Source of the DNA: Macrocystis pyrifera
Lineage: Eukaryota; Sar; Phaeophyceae; Laminariales; Laminariaceae
Direction of reading: 5' to 3'
DNA: 64,000 nt
NCBI GenBank assembly: GCA_031763025.1
Contig: JASSKH010000031.1
Span: 8,220,152 to 8,284,151, forward strand
Made by a program: the position numbers and the translations under genes. Each line of letters opens with the position of its first letter. Position 1 is the stretch's first letter. Positions 31,383 to 41,051 of this stretch are shown here, in pieces. A model generated the notes under the pieces. It was not told the origin of the DNA. It worked only from the letters and a program-made list of their open reading frames with translations, and searched no databases.

Positions 31383-32051
31383 GTGCTCAACAAATTCTCC
31401 AAGAAATCCTCTCTGTACCACGTCACCGAGGACGACGTTTCGACCACTCTTGAACGACTCGAAGTGGAAAAGATTACTGGACATCAATCGGTTAGGGGTC
31501 GAGGTGGCGTCATCGCGGTGATGTACGAGACATACTGGAAGGGATTATCCCGGCCATCCTGGGAACGGGAAATGGACCTTCAGCTTTCTCGGCACGCAAT
31601 TTTGCGCTACTGGGCCGGCACCCCGAACCAACACCGGCAAACCAACCGCCTGTATCGCCGAATGAGAATTGGCGCGGCACAATGGGAGCTTCCTCGGAGC
31701 AACGGCGAGCGGTTTCTGGCGCCCGGCTACGGTTGCGTATCGCACGCCGATTGGCTCCGCCGATGCAGCAACACTGTACTTCCCAACGGGGCCCACTTCT
31801 GGTACGATGGCGACGACGGTCTGTGGTGGCTCGGGAAAATCAGCGCAACTACACCGACGGATGGAGTATATCTGGTTCGAATTTTGAACGACCCGGGACC
31901 AATCAAGCTTCCTCTTTCTCCGGCGCGCTACACGACTTCGACGAGAGCTGTACGAGGTTCTTGGTGTCTGCAAATTCACTTGGCTAGCGCGTTTACACGG
32001 GGGGTCCAGCGTAACGTAGATGAATCTCGAGGTGCCGCCGTGGATCGCTGA
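31383..32051 (+). CDS. chromodomain and Tudor-like C-terminal region of the gypsy element
   Basis: 222 codons remain open. Residues 28-75 look like a chromodomain: LEVEKITGHQSVRGRGG, then MYETYWKGLSRPSWERE and HAILRYW. Chromodomains on gypsy integrases bind modified histones and steer insertion. About 60 residues later comes a second compact domain with FWYDGDDGLWWLGKIS and VYLVRILNDPGPIKLPLSPA, which I read as Tudor-like: an aromatic WW pair, then a short beta-rich run ending in PARYTTS. It ends after NVDESRGAAVDR. The first codon is not a real start; this is the tail of the polyprotein and was once in frame with integrase. Family assignment of the chromodomain is good, of the Tudor-like part moderate. 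Confidence 0.72.
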   Translation: MLNKFSKKSSLYHVTEDDVSTTLERLEVEKITGHQSVRGRGGVIAVMYETYWKGLSRPSWEREMDLQLSRHAILRYWAGTPNQHRQTNRLYRRMRIGAAQWELPRSNGERFLAPGYGCVSHADWLRRCSNTVLPNGAHFWYDGDDGLWWLGKISATTPTDGVYLVRILNDPGPIKLPLSPARYTTSTRAVRGSWCLQIHLASAFTRGVQRNVDESRGAAVDR

Positions 32052-32119
32052 TTTTCGCTTCTTGACTGCACTCGTTATTTATTTAATTTTTGTCGTCTTC
32101 CTGGACTTCGGGGGATAAA

Positions 32120-32602
32120 TGTTTGTCTGCCCGATATGTTTCTGGTGTGTTTGCTTTTTTTTGGACTGGATTGGGGATGTGTTTTTGCGCATTCTGTCCT
32201 GCCTACCCCCCCCGCCCAGTGTTGTTGGGACTAGTCTGGGCACTCGGCCGCTCAATTGCGGCCCAGGACGCGCTTTCAGAGTTGTGGACTGGGTTTAGGT
32301 GGTTCTTGCAGTCTTCCGTCTTATTTTTCTTTTAAGTCCCTTAAGCACTTCCCGCTTTTCCGTGCTTCTTCCTCGCCTCCCCCCCCGTGCGGGCGGTATG
32401 GTGATGGCTTTCGTCGACGATTTCTTCCTGCCCCTTAAGGCTAGGTCTTCCCTTTTTTGTTTACGTACTTTTCCGGCTTCGCTGCCTCGCCGTTCAGAGG
32501 TGTGGGAGTGGGATTTGAGGAGCCGCATCTTCGACTCATGTTCTAGTTCGTGGAATCGGGGTTTCCACGAATTTCCCATAATTCTGCATATACGGCTCAT
32601 CA
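32120..32602 (+). repeat. possible 3' LTR of the gypsy element (tentative)
   Basis: Starts TG directly after the purine-rich GGGGGATAAA, which could be a polypurine tract, and may end at CA in GGCTCATCA. Length about 483 bp. There is no 5' LTR in the window to compare, so this rests on position and end bases only. No gene is seen here. Confidence 0.3.
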
Positions 32603-32612
32603 GAGTGGGCTA

Positions 32613-32629
32613 GTGTTAAGATATTGTCT
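32613..32629 (+). repeat. 17-bp direct repeat bordering the gypsy fragment, copy 2
   Basis: Exact second copy of GTGTTAAGATATTGTCT, partner at 28175-28191. Confidence 0.75.
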
Positions 32630-32884
32630 TGTATGAGATTGAAAGCCCGATAACTACCTGGGTGCAGTCACTGGGAACGTATTTGTAATACTTGGAAGGC
32701 GTATCTTAGATGGAAAACCAGGGGTTTTCCAGAGGAGCACGAGCTTGGTCTCAGTCTCCGCGTGCACGAAAGGAATAAAACTGCTCTTCATCTATAGCTA
32801 AGCAAACAACACATGTGAGTACAACGTGTACCGACTTAAAAGGCATACCTGTCCAGGGATACAAAGTGTCCCGCAAGCTTGATC

Positions 32885-33325
32885 TTAACACAAGAGCAAA
32901 TGCAAGGGCAACATATTTCTATTGATATCATGATCAAAACTGTTGCGCGTTCAACAGGTTCCTGCTCCCCAGCAGACTAGAATGTGTTTTTACAACAGAT
33001 ATTCTGACGGATGCCTCCAATAGGAACTGTTCGGCCAATACGTACAGTAGTACCCGGTAAATTGCTGCTGTGATTAAAAGTAACCAATTATTATTATGCT
33101 TGCCTTTCGACAATAGAGCGTAGATGCCGTTCCGATATACACCAAATATCTTTGCGTAAATCAGCAATTGTGTTCTTAGGAAAAAAAATGTTGTGTTGTG
33201 CCTACAGAAATTGTGCAGACGAAACGTTTTTTTTTTTTTGACAAGACCAAATGCAAGGGCAACATATTTCTATTAATATCATGATCAAAATTGTTGTGCG
33301 TTCAATAGGTTCCTGCTGCGGTGTA
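32885..33325 (+). repeat. direct repeat R, copies 2 and 3 (tandem)
   Basis: A unit of about 345 bp starts at AGCAAATGCAAGGGCAACAT (near 32895). Its first 85 bp are repeated again from 33245. The part 32950-33241 matches 27881-28173. Non-coding. Confidence 0.75.
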
Positions 33326-33829
33326 CTGAGGGGGCTTTCTCTACCATTTGCACACACTCGTCCGTTAATCAAGAATGTGCAGACCTTTTTGTTAACCATC
33401 GTGCGGACAGGTTCCTAATTCTGCTGTAGATGCGCACCAGACAGGCTCTTACTATTCGACAGAATACGATAATACTATTAGGAAGCAACCCAAATATTGC
33501 TAAATTAATACCAGGTAATAGATTTACATCTATTTGTTTTTTTAGACGATACAAAGGTATCAAGGGTATTTTCGGCAGGGTATACCTGGTATACTGGTAC
33601 CCGGGATATTTGAAGTGCGTACCAAACTCTCCCATGTTCTTATCGATGCATACATTATTCCTATATAACTTGTGTATACGGAACATGATCTGTGGTACGG
33701 GAGCCCACCGCGGTGAAGCCCCGCCTGTATTTTAATATGTGATTTACCAACCGACATTTTTGTGCTGTCCACATCATGTAATTTGTACGTTAAAAAAAAT
33801 ACCCTGGACAATTACAATTTCAATAGTCT

Positions 33830-34385
33830 GTTGTGTATACAATTGATTCAGGAGGATGTGTGTTGATTGGATTGTCCTGACAATTGGTTTTGGCGACTGT
33901 CTATTAATTGAAATTGTCCATACAATTGATTTCGGCGATTGGCCATTAATTGAAATCAGCCAGACACTTGTTTTCGATGATTGTCTATGAATTGGAATCG
34001 TCCAGGCAATTGATTTCGAATACCATCTACTAGTTGGAATTGTGTGAGCAATAGGTCTCGGGTGTTGTCTATGAAATTAAAATTGTCCAAACAATTGGTG
34101 GCGGAGACTGCTAATAAATTGGAATTGGTCAGCAAATAGATTTCGGGTGTTGATCCTATAATTGAAATTGTCCAGACAATTGATTTCGGGTGTTGTCCAC
34201 TAACTGAAAATGTTCAGACAATTGATTTCGGGAGCTGTCTATTTGGATTTGTCTGAACATTTGATTTCGGCTACTGCCTATTAAGTGAAATTGCCTGCAC
34301 AATTGATTTCGGGTGCTGTCAACTAAAAGGATTTGTCCGAACGGACTTCGGCTATTAGAAAGTAGTTCAAACTGTCCGCACAATT
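33830..34385 (-). repeat. 42-bp minisatellite family, locus 2
   Basis: About thirteen units close to ATTGAAATTGTCCAGACAAT followed by TGATTTCGGGTGTTGTCTATTA, 42 bp. The minus strand is open as a 14-residue repeat (RNQLSGQFQLVDNT type) over 34156-34383. Oriented opposite to locus 3. Confidence 0.85.
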
Positions 34386-34659
34386 CATTTCAGCTGCCGC
34401 GCAAGAAATCAATTGCTCGATAAATGTCATGGCCGTGTACTTACAGTGGTTATTGTATCACGATAGACAATCCCTGTTGAATTGATTCTACTCGTATTAT
34501 GGCACAATGAAGGACCTTGCAATGATTGCATACAGAGGGAAGTTCCCGACCCTGTTGTAGAAGCAATACTAGCATGGTGATACTGCTGTGTACTGACCAA
34601 ATCAAATATATCTCTACAAGTAGCTGCCAGCTTCCATATAACAGAGCATTGTGAAACTC

Positions 34660-35165
34660 GGTAGTCATGACAATTCCAATTGGTAGCTCGCTTCAGAAAC
34701 CCATTGTCCGAAAAATTCCAATTAATGGACGGTCTCTCAAAGCAGTTGCCCCGACAAGTCAAATTTATGTACATTGCCCGAAATGAACTGTTCAAGCAAT
34801 TCCGATTAATAGACAGCCTGTGAAATTACGTGCTAGCACAATTTCAATCGATAGGCAGTCTCCCAGCTCATTTGTCCGGACAATTCCAATAATTGAACAG
34901 CACCAAATATCAATTATTCAGACAATTCCAATTTATGGACAGTCTCTGAAATCAATTCTCAGGGCAACTTGAATTGATAGAGAGTCTCCAAAAGTTTTTG
35001 TCCGAACAATTCCAACTGTTAGACAGCACCCGATATCAGTTGTCCGAATAAATCCAATTAATAGACAGTACCCAAGAATAATTGTCTGAACAATTTCAAT
35101 TGCTAGACAGTCTATGACATCACTTGCCCGAACAATTCCAATTAATAGACAACATCGTGACTCTG
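34660..35165 (+). repeat. 42-bp minisatellite family, locus 3 (inverted relative to locus 2)
   Basis: Diverged units of about 45 bp with GACAATTCCAATTAATAGAC cores. They run in the opposite sense to locus 2, so the two arrays form a large imperfect inverted repeat around about 34.5 kb. Confidence 0.78.
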
Positions 35166-35509
35166 CCGTAGGGGCAATGGTCTATTGGTAGGTCTACTGT
35201 CCAAGGCATAAGCAGAAAAAGGCGGGACACCTCAACTTCAGCTTCGTATTTTATAACCACACGTAGGAAGTTTTGATACCGCCTGGCCCATGTGTTCAGA
35301 TGTAAATCATTGAAAATAGGTTTCACGGAACAAAATAATCCGTACCTGGCATGCACTGTTTTTTTTTTAATGTACGGGCAGTTGATTTAGGAGATTGCCC
35401 ACCAATGGCGTTTGTATGACGTAGTTTTGGAGATTTTGTACTAGTCGAAGTAGTCGGGATTTTTTTTCCTTGTACCTTCTATTAATTGGAATTACAGTGC
35501 GGTGCAAAA

Positions 35510-36126
35510 TGTCGTTTTCCAGATCATTAGGTGGATCAACCCGCTCCCACCCAGGTCCGGCGGGATCTCATTGTCACGACCCTCCTAGGCCATTCCGTTT
35601 GCTACCCAGCTGGCGTCCTGCCCCGTGGCGAAACACGCCATCGACCGCCGGGCTGCAACCCCTCTGGTACAGCTCCCCCTTTCGACGAGTTCGTTGCGCC
35701 TCCAATCCTCAGGGAGTGCCGAGCGTACTCCTCCGTGCGCACACTCCCGCCAACGCAACCATTCGTCGCTGGGTTATCGGTCGTTGAAGCCGAGTCCACA
35801 TAGAGCATCCGCCGTTGCAGACGCAGCACGTAACGAGGGGTGCGGCGACGAAAAACAAAGGTAGTAACAAGACATACGCGCGAGCGTGCGAAATTGGTAT
35901 CGCCACCGACGCAACGAACCCACGCCCATACACACGTAGAAACGGCCGCTTTCCCAAACGGGTCACCTTTCAACTCACGAAACCGCACCTCAACGCGGGC
36001 TGCACTGCGCTGCAAGTTGAACAGTTCCGCGATTGAGGTCAACATCAGTCCGTCGCACACGGACGGGATAATCAACCCAACTCGCAACATCCACGGGGAA
36101 AAAGTAACCAGGTGGAAAAAAAACAA
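35510..36126 (-). pseudogene. tyrosine recombinase remnant of a third YR element
   Basis: Decayed C-terminal recombinase. ARVEVRFRELKGDPFGKAAV matches the catalytic-Lys region of copies 1 and 2, and EEYARHSLRIGGATNSSKGG keeps the HxxR box. The final segment PEGLQPGGRW is recognisable but the nucleophile Tyr region is lost. On the plus strand the order of landmarks from 35540 to 35820 parallels 440-720 of copy 1. Divergence is far greater than between copies 1 and 2, so this is an older or different subfamily. The RT-derived array follows directly upstream in element sense. Confidence 0.78.
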
Positions 36127-36199
36127 TAAACCACCTGGAAAACAAAATGCTCAGGAATACTCGCGAATCAGGACAGATAATCACTCACTGACTGAAAAA

Positions 36200-38640
36200 G
36201 CACACCGTCCCCGCCTATGGACGGGTGCTACGCACACGCACTGCAACAGCACACAAACCAACGTGTGGCTCATACTTTCCCAGATGAACGACACACGAAA
36301 TAAGAACCACGAAGTCAACAAGATGCGAGACTTGCTTCGCTGAAGCATCCGCAGACACTGCAACGGCACACTCCCCCCTGTAGACCGCTGCTACGCATAC
36401 GAAGAAACAAGCACCCACGCAGTCGGCTTCGGCGGAGACACGCAGCGCACCCACGGACACCACGAAGAGTATCGCGAACAACTTCCCCGAAGAAGCGGCT
36501 GACGAAAATGCGCGAGGAAACCGACCAGTTTCAACACCTGCAGCGCTGAAGCCGACGCACTCACTGCAACAGCACACAGTCCAACGTCTGGCTCACGCTT
36601 GCTCAGATGAACGCCACACGAAACATTGATGAGGAAGTCAAAGAGTTACGACACCTGTTTCGCTGAAGCAGACGCACACACTGCAACAGGACACCGCCTT
36701 CCCTTCTGGACAGGTGCGACGCAGCACACACGGACGCTACGAAGCGTCTCACGGAAAACGTCCCCGGATGAACGACTAGCGAACTTGCGCGAGGAAGCGT
36801 ACGAGTCGCGACACCTGCTTCGTTAAAGCAGATGCACATACTGCAACAGGACACTGCCCCCCCCTCTAGACGGCTGTTACGCATGCGAAGAAACATGTAC
36901 CCATGAAATCCGCGACGGTGGAGATTCGCGGCGTACCCACGGGCAGCACGAAACGCCTTGCGAAAAAAAAACCCAAGATGAACGGCACACGGACATGCGC
37001 GAGGAAGACGACGAGTTACGACGCCTGCGGCGCTAAACCAGATGCACACACTGCAACGGCACACAGTCCAACTTGTGACACACGCTTCCCCGGACGAACG
37101 GCTATCAAAACAACCACGAGGAAGCCGACGAGTCGCGACATCTGCAAATATCCGACATGCAGCGCTGAAGTATACCCACACACTGCAACAGCACACGGTC
37201 CACCCTGTGGCACACCCTTCCGCGAATGACCGCCACACGAAACGCGGACGAGGGCGCCAACAAAACGCGACACCTGCATCGCTGAAGCAGGCGCACACCC
37301 TGCGACAGCACACCGTCCCCCCTGTGGACGGGTGCTACGCAGACGAAAAAACGACAACCGACGCAATTGGCTTTGGCGGCGATACGCGGTGCGCCCGCGG
37401 AGGTCACGAAAAATATCGCGAAAAACTCCCGGATGAACAGCTAACGCTACATGCACGAGGAAGCCGACGAGTCGCGACACCTGTAGCGCTGGAGCAGATG
37501 CACATGCTGCAACAACACACAGTCCTACTTGTGGCACGTACTTCCCCGGATGAACGGCACACGAAACATGGACGGGGGAGCCAAAGAGTTGCAACACTTG
37601 CTTCGTTGAAACAAACGTACGCACTACAATAGCACACGCTCCAACTTGTGGCACACGCTCCCCCGAATGAATCGCACACGAAACATGGGCGCGTAGCGCT
37701 GGAGCAGATGCACATGCTGCATCAGCACAACGTCCAACTTGTGACACATGCTTCCGCGGATGAACGGCACACGAAACATGGACGGGGAGCCAAAGAGTTG
37801 CGACACCTGCTTCGCTGAAACAGATGTTCGCACTGCAATAGCACACGGTCCAACTTGTGGCACACGTTTTCCCGGATGAACGCCACACGAAACGTGGACA
37901 AGGAAGTCAACCAGATGCGACACCCGGCTTCGCTGAAGCAGGCGCACACACTGCCACAGCATACCGCCCCCCTGTCGACTGATGCTACGCAGACGAAGAT
38001 ACGAGAACCGACGAAATCCACTTCATCGGCGATACGCGGTTTACTCAAGGAGGTCACCAAACCGCTCGTGAAAACATTCGCCCGGATTAACGGTTAACGC
38101 AATATGCTCGGGGAGGCCGACGAGTCGCGACACCTGTAGTGCTGAAGCAGACGCACATGCTGCAACAGCACACCGTCCAACGTGTGGCACATGCGTCCTC
38201 GGATGAAAGGCACACGAGTCACGTACAAAGGAGTCACGCGGTGTACCCATGGACGTGACGAAAGCGTTGGTGAAAAAAATCGCCCGGATCAACGGTTAAC
38301 GCAATACCAGGTATGCACGGAGGACCACGAGTCGCGACACCTGAAGAGCTAAAGCCGACGCACATGCTGCAACAGCACACAGACCAGCTTGTGGCACATG
38401 CTTCCCCGGATGAACGGCACACGAAACACGGACAAGGGAGTCAAAGAGTTGTGACACCTGCTTCGCTGAAACAGACGCGCGCACAGCAACAGGACACCGT
38501 GCCCTCGTGTGGATGGGTGCTACGCAAACCAAGAAACGAGTACCCATGCAAGTCGCTTCGGCGACGATACGCAGCGCACCCACGGAGGCCACTAACCGGC
38601 GCGACTCAACTTCCCACGAATGAACGACACGGGACATGCC
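36200..38640 (-). repeat. tandem array derived from the RT gene of a YR element
   Basis: About fifteen copies of an anchor close to GACACCTGCTTCGCTGAAGC, spaced mostly about 115 or about 210 bp. The same anchor lies once in the RT gene of copy 1 (near 2296) and of copy 2, within ASAKQVSQLVGFLMHVSFAV. Minus-strand peptides repeat variants such as SAKQVSQLFDSLVRVSCAVH. The longer units add a segment with a (F/R)xLVASVGxxRI-like peptide, matching the NRLLASVGMPRI that follows in RT. This is a short RT segment amplified into a minisatellite. Open frames across it are by-products. Confidence 0.8.
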
Positions 38641-38997
38641 GGGGGAAGCAACATACTAGTAGAACAGCAATGTATGGGGCAATTTCGGCCCCTTTCCTGT
38701 GATTGAACTTTCCCAAAAATCCGCGCGCGACCCCCCCGAACCGCGACCAGAAAATTGTACCACCATAGGTAGTTAAGCTACAGTGGAGCAACTGGTACTA
38801 GTTAGACCCCAATCCACGTATTATTGTAGCGAAGGCAAGTACCAGTTAACACCGCTACCAGCTACGAACACAGCCTGTATGCTCTGATCATGCCATACCA
38901 CAAAGTAACAATCAGAGCACAAATGGCTCAGAGTACGCTTTACCAGATTACTGCACACGCCCCAGTTCCCAGAAGACGCTATCCCATACATTTGTAG

Positions 38998-39360
38998 TAT
39001 GCCCCGGTACAAGCATTTGACATATCGTACGTACAACCACTGCTGCACGAACACTGCTGTATACGCATGGCTGTACCAGTCATACTCATTCAACCTTTTC
39101 TCGAGTTTGGTACCACATATAAAAGTCGTGCATGAGGTATGATATTTCGCATTAATTGTATGATATTTCGCATTAATAGTATATGCCCCGGTACGAGCAC
39201 TTGCAAGATCGTACCACCACTGCTGCACGAACACTGCTGCTTGCTGTCTCCGCATTTCTGCCTTGCCCGTCAGACTTATTAATCGTGCCTTTTCTCGAGT
39301 TTGGTACCAAGCAAAAGTACGAGAGTATGCATACTCGCGTCTGATATAATATACCCGCAA
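38998..39360 (-). repeat. 180-bp tandem duplication with a 181-codon open frame
   Basis: Two units share TATGCCCCGGTAC(A/G)AGCA, CACTGCTGCACGAACACTGC and CTTTTCTCGAGTTTGGTACC. Between them TATGATATTTCGCATTAAT is doubled. The minus strand is open from 39366 to 38821, with repeated AVFVQQW and GTKLEKR. I cannot tell whether it is translated. Confidence 0.6.
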
Positions 39361-39769
39361 GCACACGCTACCGGCCCATCACTGCTGTACGCACGTGTTT
39401 GTAGCGAACAAAATGAGACCACCGAGGGTGCAACATCCCGGGTAACGTCACACTGTTCTGTGCTACAGTACACATCTCCTGTAACATCTCACCGTGCTAC
39501 GACATACCAGAGGTACCGATCTTGGCGATTCGCTCCTGTGTCCGCCACGCTTGCCATGCCCTCCGACATGGTCCCCAAGGTTTTCCGTCCACACTCGCGC
39601 AGCTAGCTGCTCTTTTACACGTGCTCACAAGACACCACGAACGAGTCTCTCCAAAGAAGGTCCCTCGATCAAGACAAAAAAAAAAAAAATGTCTGGCTGG
39701 CGAAAACCCTGCTTGCTCAGCATTCAAACAGATCAAGATAGAACGCTCAACACAGATTCCTCTTCAACT

Positions 39770-39987
39770 CAAACTAATCTATATTACACCTTTACTGTTG
39801 TAGCTCTAACTCTGCTAGACAACATGCTTCGCCCGCTGGTTAGCAACTACGAACTAGGCAAGGTGTGTCTCAAGGCTATCCGTTACGTAGAATTAACCCG
39901 CGTTGGTCTGATTGATTGCCCAAACTTCTTCCGTACGTGTAAAACTCGCATTCCCTCGTGCCTCGATAATACTATGCACTTTAGGTA
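39770..39987 (+). repeat. diverged terminal repeat of the third YR element
   Basis: Collinear with 5456-5720: AAGGTGTGTCT, then GGTCTGATTGATTGCCCAAA and CTTCCGTACGTGTAAAACTC, compared with the TGATCTGATTGGCTTGAACT and TACGTACAAAACTCACATTC of copy 1. Same orientation. It marks the right end of a third element whose left part is the recombinase at 35510. Confidence 0.65.
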
Positions 39988-40544
39988 GAAAAGAACGTAA
40001 CACGAATAAGGATCACTTTTATCGGAGAGATTCCATAATTTCCATGTTTTTTTTTTTCGCGCAATTTTTTTAATCTTCCAAGTTTTCCATATTTTTCCCC
40101 AAATATGTGAACTTTAACAAGTATGTTTTTTTTTGCTTCTGGAGAATTTCACGAATAGTGACAACGCCTCCGTATATTGATATATATCTCAATTATTTCC
40201 AACTTCGGAAATTTTGGGAAAAAAAACTCTCCGATAAGAATGAACCCAACCTGACTCGTAAATTTAAACGAATACGGGGGCTGGGCGGTCAGACGCAATA
40301 CTTTTGTACGGTACCCTCTATGCAATTGGTTTTTGGTCAACACAGTGCTCATTGCGGGATTTTTTACTTGGGGTCTGAGACTGTACTCGTTGTTGTTTTT
40401 TACTCCACGTCAAACAAGTGTACCTGTTCTCAGTTGTTGCCCGATAAAAAATATATATATTTATCCGTATATATCCGTCAACACCGTAGGCGTCCACAGT
40501 ATTCCATGGCTTAATATGGGCCAATTGAACGGAAAATGTTGACG

Positions 40545-40817
40545 GGTCAGGCCGGGCCGCCTGACATTTCGAAATTTTGATGGACCGGGCCGGGGGGGCA
40601 ACGGCCCATGTCTTCAAAACTCAAGGGCCGGGCCGGGCCGTGGCCCACCAAATGGCAAATAGATGGGCCGGGCTGGCCCACCAGTGCCGGCCAGGGCTTT
40701 TGGCTTGGACTGGTCCAGGCCAGGCCGATTTGAAAATCGTCTCGTAAAGGAAATCAATGAGTTGATTTACACTACCTGAAGTAACTAATTTTTTTTATCC
40801 CCCCCCCCCCCCCCCCG
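40545..40817. repeat. GGGCCGGGCC-rich low-complexity block and poly-C run
   Basis: 40555-40735 is dense in GGGCCGGGCC and near variants. 40799-40815 is an uninterrupted C run followed by CGCCGCGCGCCC. The stretch 39988-40544 is AT-rich and has no gene I can support. Confidence 0.8.
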
Positions 40818-41051
40818 CCGCGCGCCCAAGCATGTGTAGTTTCTCTTACTTTGGCAGTGCTTATAAGTGATCAACGTTGAAGCTCATGCTGACTTCATCA
40901 GGTGGCATATCATTATTATGTACTTATAATGTTTAAATCGTGTCGTAAAAAAGTTATTGATTCTAAATATTAATATTTTGAACGCCAAACATCAACCTCA
41001 GTATACCCCCCTCATCATATACATAAGGAACATATGCACCTCGTTTGCAGG

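Noticed and set aside
32120-32602. Firm call of an LTR pair for the chromodomain element
   Set aside because: No 5' LTR is present and the internal region starts inside RNase H, so LTR identity cannot be tested here.
36215-38637. Several minus-strand Cys/Val-rich frames of 100-290 codons
   Set aside because: They are pieces of the RT-derived tandem array in mixed frames, with no start context and no RT catalytic block.
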